Below, one piece after another: positions 52,494 to 61,255 of a stretch of DNA of 64,000 nt. Origin of the DNA: Thermodesulfovibrionia bacterium (lineage in GTDB: Bacteria; Nitrospirota; Thermodesulfovibrionia; UBA6902); NCBI GenBank assembly GCA_020053105.1, contig JAGVNU010000028.1, forward strand, positions 41,733 to 105,732, given 5' to 3'. The translations under genes were made by a program, and so were the position numbers. The stretch's first letter is position 1. Every line of letters starts with the position of its first letter. The notes beneath the pieces were generated by a model, which saw nothing but the letters and a program-made list of their open reading frames with translations, did no database searches and was not told the DNA's origin.

Positions 52494-54212
52494 ATGAAAT
52501 TATCACAGCTGTTTGTCCCTACGTTGCGTGAAATACCTGCTGAGGCAGAGGCTGTCAGCCATATACTTATGCTCCGTGCGGGGTATGTCAGACAGCTTGC
52601 TGCCGGTCTATACATCTACCTCCCGCTTGCATGGAGGGTAATGAAAAGAATAAACGCGATTATCAAGGAAGAGATGGATGCCATAGGCGCCCAGGAGATA
52701 TCAATGCCCGGCCTCCATCCTGCTGAAATCTGGGAAAAGACCGGCAGGTGGGGCGACATAGGCGACGAGATGTTCAGGCTGAAAGACCGGGGAGGCAGGG
52801 ACATGTGTCTCGGTATGACCCATGAGGAAATAATTACATGGCTTGCGTCAATGGAGATACGATCATACAGGAATCTGCCGCAGATGTGGTATCAGATACA
52901 GACAAAATTCAGGGACGAGGCCAGACCAAAAAGCGGAATTCTCAGGACACGCGAGTTTATTATGAAGGACAGTTACAGCTTTGACAGAGATGAGAAAGGG
53001 CTTGAAGAGAGCTATCAGAAACATGCGGAGGCTTATCACAGGATTTTCCAGAGATGCGGACTTGCGTTTTATCAGGTTGAAAGCGATCCGGGAATGATGG
53101 GAGGCGCTACTGCCCATGAATTTATGGCCCCAAGCCCCGCAGGCGAGGACACAATCGTGATTTGCGATAAGTGCGGATACGCGGCCAATGTTGAGCTTGC
53201 ACTGTCGATACCGAAATCTTCTGTAGGGACAACCCCCTGTGGTTGCCCTGGGCAGGCACAGGGACCTGCCCCTGCAGAAGACATCCCCACTCCCGACAAA
53301 AGAACTGTCGCAGAGGTTTCAGCATTTCTGAAAACAGATCCTTCATGTTTTATAAAAAGCCTTTTGTTAATCGGCACGGAAGGCCCTTTCCTTGCGCTCG
53401 TTAGGGGCGACCAGGATCTCCATGAAAAGAAACTGCAAAGGCTGATAGGAGAGTTCAGGCCCGCGCTGAAAGACGAAGTAAAGAACATCCTTGGAGTCGG
53501 GGCCGGCTTCATAGGTCCGCATAATAATAAACTGAAAAAGATCGCCGACATTTCCCTGAAGGAGGGCGTATACATTTCAGGGGCAAACAGGGAAGGGTTT
53601 CACACGAAGGGGATAATACCCGGCTCACATTTTGATGCTGAATGGCATGATATCCATGTTGCAAAACGCGGTGACGGCTGTTCACGCTGCCGCACAGCCC
53701 TCCGGGAGGAAAATGTAATCGAGATCGGCAATATATTTAAGCTGGGCACGAAATACTCCCAGCCGCTGAGGGCCGTATACCTTGATGAAAACGGCGGAGA
53801 GAAGACGATAGTAATGGGCAGTTACGGAATAGGCCCTGCGCGGATTGCCGCTGCCGCTGTGGAACAGAATAATGACGGCGACGGGATTATCTGGCCGTTG
53901 AGTATCGCGCCTTTTGATGTCGAGATTGTTGTCCTCTCCGGTGACGATAAAGAGCTTTTAGATACTGCTGGAAGGATATACCGGGAGCTGCAGGACGAAA
54001 AATTTGATGTCCTTATGGATGACAGGGATGAAAGGCCGGGAGTGAAATTTAAAGACGCTGACCTGTTAGGGATCCCTGCACAGATAATTATCGGCAAGAA
54101 GGCGTTAAAGGAAGATCTTGTAGAATTTAAGATCAGGAAGACGAAAGAGACGGAGCGCATTGCTCCCGCTGACGCAGTTGCCAGAGTCAGGCAGCTTTAC
54201 GGAAGGCAGTGA
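52494..54212 (+). CDS. proS: Prolyl-tRNA synthetase (bacterial type)
   Basis: A 572-residue class II aminoacyl-tRNA synthetase that charges tRNA-Pro. Motif 1 region GLYIYLPLAWRVMKRIN, motif 2 QTKFRDEARPKSGILRTREF, an insertion (editing) domain (about 225-410) and motif 3 region GSYGIGPARIAAAAVEQ are present. The anticodon-binding domain ends the chain. Residues about 243-261, just before the editing domain, are encoded by a copy of the GTAGGGGC repeat and read SSVGTTPCGCPGQAQGPAPA. This is an in-frame insertion in an essential enzyme. A bidirectional terminator follows the gene. Confidence 0.96.
   Translation: MKLSQLFVPTLREIPAEAEAVSHILMLRAGYVRQLAAGLYIYLPLAWRVMKRINAIIKEEMDAIGAQEISMPGLHPAEIWEKTGRWGDIGDEMFRLKDRGGRDMCLGMTHEEIITWLASMEIRSYRNLPQMWYQIQTKFRDEARPKSGILRTREFIMKDSYSFDRDEKGLEESYQKHAEAYHRIFQRCGLAFYQVESDPGMMGGATAHEFMAPSPAGEDTIVICDKCGYAANVELALSIPKSSVGTTPCGCPGQAQGPAPAEDIPTPDKRTVAEVSAFLKTDPSCFIKSLLLIGTEGPFLALVRGDQDLHEKKLQRLIGEFRPALKDEVKNILGVGAGFIGPHNNKLKKIADISLKEGVYISGANREGFHTKGIIPGSHFDAEWHDIHVAKRGDGCSRCRTALREENVIEIGNIFKLGTKYSQPLRAVYLDENGGEKTIVMGSYGIGPARIAAAAVEQNNDGDGIIWPLSIAPFDVEIVVLSGDDKELLDTAGRIYRELQDEKFDVLMDDRDERPGVKFKDADLLGIPAQIIIGKKALKEDLVEFKIRKTKETERIAPADAVARVRQLYGRQ
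53222..53276. repeat. GTAGGGGC-family palindromic repeat inside proS, copy 3
   Basis: TGTAGGGACAACCCCC at the left and GACCTGCCCCTGCA at the right are near mirror images, with GTTGCCCTGGGCAGGC in the middle. It resembles the repeat families with paired GTAGGGGCG ends found in many genomes and matches copy 1 near 951. It keeps the proS reading frame open. Confidence 0.7.
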
Positions 54213-54267
54213 AGTTGTCCCTGTTTTTGATCTGACAGGTTTTCGGAACTATACATTCGGGCGAAAA

Positions 54268-54300
54268 AAAGCCTGTGCAGCTTCAGACTGCACAGGCTTT
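54268..54300. terminator. Bidirectional intrinsic terminator between proS and the parvulin gene
   Basis: A 13-base perfect stem, AAAGCCTGTGCAG / CTGCACAGGCTTT, with a seven-base loop. It is flanked by A-runs on the left and T-runs on the right, so it works for the plus-strand proS and the minus-strand lipoprotein gene. Confidence 0.85.
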
Positions 54301-54311
54301 TAAAATTGCTC

Positions 54312-55223
54312 TTACTTTGCGTGTGGATTGGGGGTGGTTGTCTGAGCGCCTTCAGACGGTTCCTGAGGAAGAGATATAGCTTTAAGGTTTTCTGCGTTTT
54401 TGACTACCTTAAGCTCTCCCTTTAACTTCTCGACGTATGCATCAAATGCCTTTTTCCTCTTCTCTCCGAGAAGCTGTCTTTGAATTGATTCCGCGGACTG
54501 TTCAAAACTGGCCCTGGTCCCCTGCTTTATATCAGTCAGTTTGATGATATGATAGCCGAAGCGGGTCTTGACCGGTTCGCTGACTTCCCCGGGTTTCAGG
54601 CTTGCCGCAGCGTTTTCAAATTCCGGCACCATTTTCCCCCTTGTGAAATAACCAACGTCGCCGCCCTTGTCAGCAGAGCCCTGGTCTTTGGAGAATTTCT
54701 TGGCAAGGTCGCCAAAGCTTTCGCCTTTTTTAATCCTCGCATGTATGTCCTTTGCCTCTTTTTCCGTCTCTACAAGAATGTGGCTTGCCTTCAACTCTGT
54801 GCCTATTGTAAATTTGTCGGCGTTCTGATCATAGAAGGCCCTGACCTCGGAATCATCCACAACGGCTTTTTCCTCGACTTCTTTCTTGAGTACAAGGGAC
54901 ACGAGAGTCATTTTTTCAAATTCCTTGATTTTATCAACATATTCCGGGTCCTTATTGAGTTTCATTTTCAGCGCGTGCTGATAAATAAGCTCCCTCTTGA
55001 TAAGCTCATCAAGAAACTTGTCCTTACCTTCGTCCCCCTGGAACTGCTGTCTGGCCCAATCCGGTATTCTGCCGACTTCCTTAATAAAGTCGTCCTTAGT
55101 AATTTCGGCCTTGTCCACTTTCGCGATAACAGGCCCCCCTGTCTTTCCCCCGCCGGGTTTATTACATCCGGTTGCTGAAAACAGGCAAACGATTAGTAGG
55201 GCATAAAACGGTACTTTTTTCAT
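54312..55223 (-). CDS. Parvulin-type peptidylprolyl isomerase lipoprotein (PpiC/SurA/PrsA-like)
   Basis: About 303 residues. It has a lipoprotein signal (MKKVPFYALLIVCLFSATGC, lipobox SATGC), so the mature protein is anchored by the Cys. An N-terminal SurA-like helical region (about 35-130, DFIKEVGRIPDWARQQFQG) precedes a rotamase domain (about 140-240) with ASHILVETEKEAK and GDVGYFTRGKMVPEFENAA. It assists folding of exported proteins in the periplasm. I use the ATG at 55223 with AAGGAG upstream, since the ORF-track start adds 22 residues before the signal peptide. Confidence 0.92.
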   Translation of the reverse strand: MKKVPFYALLIVCLFSATGCNKPGGGKTGGPVIAKVDKAEITKDDFIKEVGRIPDWARQQFQGDEGKDKFLDELIKRELIYQHALKMKLNKDPEYVDKIKEFEKMTLVSLVLKKEVEEKAVVDDSEVRAFYDQNADKFTIGTELKASHILVETEKEAKDIHARIKKGESFGDLAKKFSKDQGSADKGGDVGYFTRGKMVPEFENAAASLKPGEVSEPVKTRFGYHIIKLTDIKQGTRASFEQSAESIQRQLLGEKRKKAFDAYVEKLKGELKVVKNAENLKAISLPQEPSEGAQTTTPNPHAK

Positions 55224-55362
55224 ATGACTTCTCCTTGTGAGGTATTTAAGATTAGACTGTTTTATACCATAACGGGGCAGGTATTTCAATAGGATATCGT
55301 CGTTGCGGGTGCCTGAAAGATAAATACATCAGAACACTAACAGGCAGCCATTATTTTATAAT

Positions 55363-55584
55363 ATGTGCATGAGAAAGAGGCTGTATCTTAGAGTCGGAGA
55401 CAGGGTCAATCACCTCGGTCACTCGGCGTGGGGGCCAGGGGAAGTAGTTGAAGAAAGGCATTCCGATCTTTCAGGGGGCTTCTGTTTAGTAAGGGTATTA
55501 TTCGAAGACGGCAATGAAAGGTCCTTCATTAACGATCTTGACAGCGCGCATTGCTGCTATTATGCTGGGGTAAGATTACTCTGA
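55363..55584 (+). CDS. DUF3553-like small protein
   Basis: A 73-residue protein containing RVGDRVNHLGHSAWGPGEVVE and VRVLFEDGNERSF, like DUF3553, a small SH3/Tudor-like beta barrel also found at the end of UvrD/PcrA-type helicases. It may bind nucleic acid or a helicase, which is inference. The start may be 55363 or the Met at 55369. No ribosome-binding site is clear. It stands alone between the divergent parvulin gene and the convergent A-adding enzyme gene. Confidence 0.7.
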   Translation: MCMRKRLYLRVGDRVNHLGHSAWGPGEVVEERHSDLSGGFCLVRVLFEDGNERSFINDLDSAHCCYYAGVRLL

Positions 55585-55592
55585 AACGTTCG

Positions 55593-55616
55593 AACGGTTC
55601 AAACTGTTTGACCGTT
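55593..55616. repeat. GTTCAAAC hairpin between convergent genes
   Basis: AACGGTTCAAAC and TTTGACCGTT pair to form a short hairpin after the DUF3553 stop, extending into the stop of the A-adding enzyme. It is related to the GTTCAA repeats at 10429-10505 and may terminate transcription in both directions. Confidence 0.5.
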
Positions 55617-58227
55617 ATACCGGGCATTTCTCTTTAACAAATTCTATCTCTTCTTCACGGCTTCTTATCCGCCTTTCAAGTCTCGCCTCAAGCAAGGCTT
55701 TCAATATCTTTTTGAATAACGGCCCCGGCGCGTAACCCATTTTCTTCAGGTCCTTTCCCGTCAGTTCCGGCTTTATTTTTCTCAGGGTCGTCAGATACAG
55801 AGACATGGCTTTTTTCTGTTCCTTGTCCCTGGTCCGGGCCATGGCAAAGAGGATTGTCGGGACATTGAGAGGCGTCAGTATAAAATAAATTTCTTTTTCA
55901 GATGCCCCTTTCAGTCCGGCAAGGACCTTCCCCGATTTCTCAATGCCGTCAAGTATTTCCTTCCTGGCAGAAGGCGGGACATAAAGCCTCTTCAGCGCCT
56001 CGCTTCTTTCCGGCGGGGTCAATTCATTAAGCAGCGCCATGAGAAACAGATGCGACCTGTTCAGCTCTTCCTCAATGAAGAGGAGTTTGAACCAGGCAAA
56101 GGTCTCCTGTATGGCTTCAACTGTATCTTTAAGGGTTTGAGTAAGCGCGAGACCCTTATGAATAAATTTCAAGAGATCGAATTTGGACAATCTCGTGATG
56201 GCATTGATAGGTTCTGTTTCCGTGAATAACAGATTGAGTTCATCATACATCCTGGCGCCGGACAATTTATCAAAGAGATTTATGCGGACGGCGGTCTTTA
56301 TTAAATTCATAGTGTGCTTGCTTATTATGAAACCGAACCGCTCTGAGAACCTGATGGCCCTGAAGGCCCTTGTCGGGTCTTCAATGAAACTGAGGTTGTG
56401 GAGGATCCGTAAGGTCTTTTCCTTGATGTCGCGCTGTCCGCCGAAGAAGTCAAGAAGCTTTCCGAACTGATCGGGATTAAGCATTATTGCCATTGTGTTT
56501 ATGGTGAAGTCTCTCCGGTACAGGTCCTTTTTAATAGAGGACGTCTCTACGCGAGGCAGGGCTGCGGGAGATTCGTAATATTCGGTCCTTGAGGTTGCAA
56601 CATCAAATTTCAGAAACTCTGTTATGACAACTGCCGTGCCGAACCTCCTGTGGGTCTTTACTTTTACCCCGAACTTATTGCCCAGCGCCTGGGCAAAGGC
56701 TATCCCGTCTCCTTCGATTACGATGTCAATGTCGAAGTTCGGTTCGCCCCTCAGCAGGTCCCTGACAGATCCGCCCACCAGGTATGACGTAAATCCGAGA
56801 TCTCTGGCTGTTTCACCGCATAATCTGAGGAGATTATAAATCTCCGGCGGGAACCTGGACTTCAGTACAGCTGAAAGATTTTTACCGATAGAGGGCTTCT
56901 CCGTTAATCTTTCCTGGCCCGCTATCATGCTTTTTCTTAACAGGCTTTCATAAAGGGAACGCAGAAGGTCGGTGCGTGTTATTGCCCCGACGATATGGCC
57001 GTCTTCCACCACAGGCATAAATCTCTGGTTTTGTTCTATCATCATGGACTCGATCAAGGTTGTCGGCGTTGATGGCGACACTGAAGGCGCCTCGGTCGTG
57101 CAGAATTCAGAGGTCCTGCTCTGACCGAAACCGTGGAACAGGGCCTTTTCCACGACTTCCCTGGAAATGAGTCCGTAAAATGAGCTGTTTTTCAGGACAG
57201 GCAGCACATTTACTTCATACCGCGTCATGGCTTCTTCCGCGGTCTTGATCGTCTTGTTCCAGGGGATGCATTTCACGGGACTTGTCATAATGTCTTTTGC
57301 CGTTTTTGAGGGGTGTATCTTTCCCTTCAGGATGCTTAACAGCCTTTCCCCGGTTTCTTCCAGAGACATGTCCCTGACGACTGCGGAGGCTGCCTGCGGA
57401 TGGCCGCCACCGCCTATTTCGTGCAGGACTTCCGATACGTCGACCTCAGGCGAATGACTGCGTGCAATGACCTGCACCCTGTCAGCCATCATCACAAGGA
57501 GGAACATGGCATCCACATCTTCCATTTCCCGGATTTTATGTGCCAGAAAGGCGATATCTCCCATATAGGTTTCCCTGGAGGCCTTTGCTATTTTTATTCT
57601 TATATCATGAATGACGTAATCTTTAGCATTCTGAATAAGCTCATTAAGCAGGTCAATGTCCTGGGGACCGAGGTCTCTTTTGAAGAAGCTTGAGACGATT
57701 TTCAGGTTGGCCCCTTTTTTCAGGAGGTAGGCTGCTGCTGTTAAGTCCCTGACGGTAGTGGAAGGGAAAATAAGGGACCCTGTTTCCTCGTATATCCCAA
57801 GCATGAAAAGCGTGGCTTCGGCAGGGGAGAGAGGGATTTTGTCTTTCTGCAGCATCTCGGCGAATATTGTCGTAGTGGCCCCGACATTTTCTATGACCTC
57901 TTTGTGGCCCTTGGCATCAGTGTCTGTAAAAGGATGATGGTCATATATATGAATAATCAGGCCGTCCCGGCAGAGGACCTCCGAGAATTTACCGATCCTC
58001 TCAAAGTTCTTAACATCAACAAGGACCAGACGGGTGACTTTATGCGGATCGATATCCTTGAGTTTTTTGAATTCCAGGGACATTGCCGAGGTTGCCAGGA
58101 AGTCACGGACGGTTTTTTCCTGTGAGCCGGGGAATGCAAGCACTGCATCCGGATAATATTTTTTTGCCGCCACCATCGAAGCAAGCGCATCAAAGTCTGC
58201 ATTCAGATGAGTCGTAATAACATCCAT
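55615..58227 (-). CDS. DHH/CBS/tRNA nucleotidyltransferase fusion (probable A-adding enzyme)
   Basis: An 870-residue enzyme with three parts. Residues 1-310 form a DHH phosphoesterase (THLNADFDALAS, IYDHHPF near 97) with a DHHA1 GGGGHPQAASA motif. Residues 315-430 form a CBS pair. From about 460, a class II poly(A)-polymerase/tRNA nucleotidyltransferase has GGSVRDLLRGEPNFDIDIV near 486, followed by the head and neck helices. Proteins of this layout in Aquifex and Deinococcus-type organisms act as A-adding enzymes that finish tRNA CCA ends together with a separate CC-adding enzyme. The DHH part may remove nucleotides. It follows rpoD on the same strand. Confidence 0.88.
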   Translation of the reverse strand: MDVITTHLNADFDALASMVAAKKYYPDAVLAFPGSQEKTVRDFLATSAMSLEFKKLKDIDPHKVTRLVLVDVKNFERIGKFSEVLCRDGLIIHIYDHHPFTDTDAKGHKEVIENVGATTTIFAEMLQKDKIPLSPAEATLFMLGIYEETGSLIFPSTTVRDLTAAAYLLKKGANLKIVSSFFKRDLGPQDIDLLNELIQNAKDYVIHDIRIKIAKASRETYMGDIAFLAHKIREMEDVDAMFLLVMMADRVQVIARSHSPEVDVSEVLHEIGGGGHPQAASAVVRDMSLEETGERLLSILKGKIHPSKTAKDIMTSPVKCIPWNKTIKTAEEAMTRYEVNVLPVLKNSSFYGLISREVVEKALFHGFGQSRTSEFCTTEAPSVSPSTPTTLIESMMIEQNQRFMPVVEDGHIVGAITRTDLLRSLYESLLRKSMIAGQERLTEKPSIGKNLSAVLKSRFPPEIYNLLRLCGETARDLGFTSYLVGGSVRDLLRGEPNFDIDIVIEGDGIAFAQALGNKFGVKVKTHRRFGTAVVITEFLKFDVATSRTEYYESPAALPRVETSSIKKDLYRRDFTINTMAIMLNPDQFGKLLDFFGGQRDIKEKTLRILHNLSFIEDPTRAFRAIRFSERFGFIISKHTMNLIKTAVRINLFDKLSGARMYDELNLLFTETEPINAITRLSKFDLLKFIHKGLALTQTLKDTVEAIQETFAWFKLLFIEEELNRSHLFLMALLNELTPPERSEALKRLYVPPSARKEILDGIEKSGKVLAGLKGASEKEIYFILTPLNVPTILFAMARTRDKEQKKAMSLYLTTLRKIKPELTGKDLKKMGYAPGPLFKKILKALLEARLERRIRSREEEIEFVKEKCPV

Positions 58228-58309
58228 CTAGTAATTATATAGGTCAGGGCAGGAGTGTTCAAGGAAAATGCATTTGGAACTACGGGAAAAAATTATGCGG
58301 GGCACGTTG

Positions 58310-58341
58310 TTGCAGGGGCATGACGTGACATGCCCCTGCAA
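58310..58341. repeat. GTAGGGGC-family palindromic repeat, copy 4
   Basis: The near-perfect inverted repeat TTGCAGGGGCATG...CATGCCCCTGCAA (32 bases) lies just after the rpoD stop and before the A-adding enzyme gene. It could terminate or attenuate rpoD mRNA. It belongs to the same family as 982-1011, 9759-9786 and the proS repeat. Confidence 0.7.
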
Positions 58342-58348
58342 GGTTTGT

Positions 58349-59983
58349 TTAATTGTTCTTCTCAAGGAAGAGTTTAAGAGACTGGCTCCTCTGCGGATGT
58401 CTCAGCTTCCTCAGCGCCTTCCCTTCCAGCTGTCTTATACGTTCCCGTGTGACTTTGAAATATGTGCCGACTTCTTCGAGGGTGTGAGAGACATCATCTC
58501 CGATACCGAAACGCTTTCTGATAATATCAGCTTCTTTCCTGGACAGGGTGTCTATTACCTTTCTTACCTGGGTCTTCAGTTCCTGGTGTATGACCAGGTC
58601 GAGGGGGACCAGAGATGCCTTGTCCTCCAGGAAGTCTTCGAGGTGGCTGTCCTCATCGTTTCCGATCGGGGTTTCCAGGGATATCGGCTCCTTGCATACT
58701 TTGAGGATGGCCCTGACTTTTTCGATTGGAAGCCCCATTTGTGCGGCAAGTTCTTCGGCCCTGGGCTCTCTGCCGAGTTCCTGCACAAGGTTTTTTGAAA
58801 CGTGCGTCAGTCTGTTAATGGTTTCAATCATGTGCACGGGAAGCCGTATTGTTCTTGCCTGGTCTGCAAGCGCCCGTGTAATCGCCTGCTTTATCCACCA
58901 TGTAGCATAGGTGCTGAATTTGTAACCCTTTCTGTAATCGAACTTGTCAACGGCCCTCATCAATCCGATATTGCCTTCCTGAATAAGGTCGGATAAAGTG
59001 AGCCCTCTCCCGATGTATTTTCTCGCTATACTTATTACCAGTCTCAGGTTGGACTCTGTAAGAAGTTTCTTGGCGCTGTTTATTTCCATCTCGCTATCAA
59101 GAATTGCGTGTAACGCCTTTCCCACTTCTGCCCCTTTTAGCCCGAGCTTTGACTCAATAGCAGTCTTCCGGGCCCTGATATTTTTAAGGCTGTCCGATGG
59201 TGTTGCGGAGTCATAATTTTTTTTGCTCCTGGTTTTTTCGGCAGAGGAATGGGCTTTAATCTTAAGGTCGTCTGCCTCCCCGGTTAAAGTGATATACATT
59301 TCAGCCATTTGTTTGAACTTTGTCCGGAAGTCATCAATGACCCTGTCTTTTAAATGCAGGGAGGCGATTTTGCACACTATCCTGGAGTTCTTTTCAGCGA
59401 TAGCGGCTTTTATCGTCTCAGAACTTTTTTTACCTGATTTGCCGGAGGACAAACGCAGAGCAAGGGCGTTTTTTTTCCGGACCAGATATTTTAATGATTT
59501 AACGGAACTTAAAAAATTTTCCGAGATCAGGGCCTTGTCCGTCTCGGTCAGGTCGCGCAAGCGGGCGCCGGCACCGTTGTGGTTTGAGAAGACCGTTACT
59601 CCGGTATCTCCGGTCTGTTCCGGGCCGCTTCCATTCGTATCGATTTTTTCAATGGAGCATATGTTATTTATTGACACCAACTTGCCTTTTACCTGAGGCA
59701 GGAAGTTGAGAATGTGTTCAAGGACAAATGGGGCCTGAAAGATAATATTTTGAATACGTTCTTTCCCCTTTTCCATTTTAATCGCAATCTCAACTTCTCC
59801 CTGTTTATTGAGTAGAGGCAGCAGCTCCATATCGCGGAGATACATTTTTACAGGGTCATCAGAACTGTAGTTAATGGATGGAGTGATTCTTCTTGGCCCC
59901 CTCCCGGGATTTTCTTCCTCCTCCATTGCTCCATTGACGTCTCTTTCGTCTTTAAGCTCCAGGTACTCCAGCTGTTCTATCAT
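58349..59983 (-). CDS. rpoD: Sigma-70 family RNA polymerase sigma factor RpoD
   Basis: A 544-residue group 1-like sigma factor. Region 1.2 begins near residue 40 ([17 protein letters not shown]), so the acidic region 1.1 of classical RpoD is missing or reduced to a short Glu-rich start. A non-conserved region of about 200 residues follows. Region 2 is complete ([21 protein letters not shown] near 364), then regions 3 and 4, with the HTH in [29 protein letters not shown]. The size and full 2-4 regions argue for the housekeeping factor, though dnaG is not beside it. GGGGAG precedes the ATG. The N-terminus overlaps the small gene upstream. Confidence 0.92.
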   Translation of the reverse strand: MIEQLEYLELKDERDVNGAMEEEENPGRGPRRITPSINYSSDDPVKMYLRDMELLPLLNKQGEVEIAIKMEKGKERIQNIIFQAPFVLEHILNFLPQVKGKLVSINNICSIEKIDTNGSGPEQTGDTGVTVFSNHNGAGARLRDLTETDKALISENFLSSVKSLKYLVRKKNALALRLSSGKSGKKSSETIKAAIAEKNSRIVCKIASLHLKDRVIDDFRTKFKQMAEMYITLTGEADDLKIKAHSSAEKTRSKKNYDSATPSDSLKNIRARKTAIESKLGLKGAEVGKALHAILDSEMEINSAKKLLTESNLRLVISIARKYIGRGLTLSDLIQEGNIGLMRAVDKFDYRKGYKFSTYATWWIKQAITRALADQARTIRLPVHMIETINRLTHVSKNLVQELGREPRAEELAAQMGLPIEKVRAILKVCKEPISLETPIGNDEDSHLEDFLEDKASLVPLDLVIHQELKTQVRKVIDTLSRKEADIIRKRFGIGDDVSHTLEEVGTYFKVTRERIRQLEGKALRKLRHPQRSQSLKLFLEKNN

Positions 59984-60167
59984 TTTTTCTCCCCTTTGAA
60001 ATATGCGTTTTTGGTAATTTATTAAAAAAATTCAATTCTGCAATACCACTATAAATCTTAAATCCGTCTCCACTGAAGAACTCCCGGCTTTCTTCTCTGT
60101 GCCGGGGGTCAGAGAGATCCTCTAACGATTGAAGAATGACCGCTTCTGCAAGGCTCCTGTATCCCAT
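59952..60167 (-). CDS. Small conserved-looking protein upstream of rpoD
   Basis: About 71 residues. The first 50 read like a family of small helical proteins: [25 protein letters not shown] then [17 protein letters not shown] have seen similar patterns in phage-related or sigma-linked small proteins but cannot name a family. The start is set at the ATG at 60167 because AAGGAGAG lies just before it, while the ORF-track start adds 27 unlike residues. The 3' end overlaps rpoD by 32 bases, so rpoD translation may be coupled to it. Confidence 0.55.
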   Translation of the reverse strand: MGYRSLAEAVILQSLEDLSDPRHREESREFFSGDGFKIYSGIAELNFFNKLPKTHISKGRKNDRTAGVPGA

Positions 60168-60186
60168 ATCTCTCCTTTTGTCTGAA

Positions 60187-60546
60187 TCAGAAGGCGCTTT
60201 CCTGATATTCGGGAGACCAGACAGTATCTGAAGCGCCCGAAATATCACATTTGTAAATTCCGTTTATATAATTCCTCGGGACTTCCGTAAGAATTATCGG
60301 GTTCTTAAGCCTGAGTGACGTGCAATACGCTTTTCTGATTAAATTGAAACAGGTCAAATCAATTCTCGATACTTTTTTCATATTCAGTACCGCCCGGTCC
60401 ATACCGTGGATGGCCCGCATAAGAAGCAATTTCAATTCGTCTTCATGTTCTGCCGTCAGCTCCCCGATGAGATTGAATATCCCCACGTTGTTGAACTGCT
60501 CAAATGTAAAATTAATATTCTTGCTCATGGCGCCAGTAGGTATCAT
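60187..60546 (-). CDS. STAS-domain protein (anti-anti-sigma type)
   Basis: A 119-residue protein with an anti-sigma-antagonist-like fold: GIFNLIGELTAEHEDELKLLL then AVLNMKKVSRIDLTCFNLIRKA. The usual phospho-Ser position (DSSG in SpoIIAA) is not clearly kept, since the sequence has IDLTC. It may therefore act as an unphosphorylated scaffold or use a different residue. The start at 60546 has GAGG before it and overlaps the upstream Cys-rich gene by four bases. It lies upstream of rpoD in a cassette with two Cys-rich small proteins. Confidence 0.75.
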   Translation of the reverse strand: MIPTGAMSKNINFTFEQFNNVGIFNLIGELTAEHEDELKLLLMRAIHGMDRAVLNMKKVSRIDLTCFNLIRKAYCTSLRLKNPIILTEVPRNYINGIYKCDISGASDTVWSPEYQESAF

Positions 60547-60737
60547 TTGTTCCTCAATGTCCTCTCGAATGGTTTTTCATCGACTGCTTTGTTTTTATAA
60601 ATGGCACAGGACTTATAATTGTTGCCGCAATAAGTTATAGCGGGTGTTATGGTTTTACTGTTAAGGTCAAAACAGTAACACTCGTTTAAAGGGTCCTTGA
60701 CCAATGGGCATAATTTATTCTTAATTTGAAAAAACAT
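60543..60737 (-). CDS. Small Cys-rich protein, 64 residues
   Basis: It contains five Cys: CPLVKDPLNECYCFDL, then YCGNNYKSCAIY. The spacing resembles small metal- or cluster-binding domains found in short proteins of sulfate-reducing and Nitrospirota genomes. I have no family name. The AAGGAG site lies before the ATG. The stop overlaps the STAS gene by four bases. Likely soluble, with possible Fe-S or Zn binding, which is inference. Confidence 0.6.
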   Translation of the reverse strand: MFFQIKNKLCPLVKDPLNECYCFDLNSKTITPAITYCGNNYKSCAIYKNKAVDEKPFERTLRNK

Positions 60738-60750
60738 TTAGCTGATCTCC

Positions 60751-60975
60751 TTAGGATGAATAGGTTTTAGATACCGTATCAACCTGTTTTAGATAGAAAA
60801 CACATCTGCAATGATTATCGTTTTTGCAATATTCCCGGATTTCAGAATTTGTCAGGATGTCGGGGACCATAAATCTCAGTCTGCAGAATGAAGACCCCGA
60901 TTCCGCCCATTCATTCAGGTTAGGACAAGTGGCATTTGCGTTGAAAGTTCTTTGCTCTGATACATTCATATTCAT
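60751..60975 (-). CDS. Small Cys-rich protein, about 74 residues
   Basis: The ORF track lists 123 codons from 61122. I prefer the ATG at 60975 because GAGG lies eight bases before it and a sigma-54-like promoter lies between the two starts. The product has NATCPNLNEWAESGSSFCR and EIREYCKNDNHCRCVFYLKQ, giving five Cys in two groups, similar in style to the next gene. It is the first gene of a Cys-rich/Cys-rich/STAS set that leads to rpoD. Function unknown. Confidence 0.55.
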   Translation of the reverse strand: MNMNVSEQRTFNANATCPNLNEWAESGSSFCRLRFMVPDILTNSEIREYCKNDNHCRCVFYLKQVDTVSKTYSS

Positions 60976-61062
60976 CTGCTTAACCTCAATTAAACGGTTA
61001 TTGATAACTGTAGAATATGGTTTTGAAAATCTTATAAGAGACTGCTTAGGTAATAAGCTTAT

Positions 61063-61078
61063 ATCAAGAAGCATGCCA
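61063..61078 (-). promoter_or_regulatory. Candidate sigma-54 promoter of the Cys-rich/STAS cassette
   Basis: On the minus strand it reads TGGCATG-CTTC-TTGAT, matching TGGCACG-N4-TTGCW at the -24 element and spacing, but with GA instead of GC at -12. The start would be near 61052, about 75 bases before the ATG at 60975. Palindromes lie about 180-240 bases upstream. Confidence 0.45.
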
Positions 61079-61255
61079 CGGCCCGGAGATAATAGCATGA
61101 CTTCCGGTATCCCCGATAACATTTAAATTGGACGTGTATTCGGGTTTGTAACATCTGGATTCTATGGGATTCAGAAGGAGGGCAGTTTTAACAGCAGAAA
61201 ATAATTACGAATAGTTAAATCAATGATTGTGGAAAGTTGGGGTGGCTGTATATGT

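Noticed and set aside
58301-58316. Sigma-54-like sequence GGGCACGTTGTTGCA on the plus strand
   Set aside because: The spacer is one base short, and it points into the 3' end of rpoD with no gene to drive.
60976-61122. N-terminal 49 codons of the 61122 ORF
   Set aside because: The candidate sigma-54 promoter lies inside this stretch, and the ATG at 60975 has its own GAGG site.
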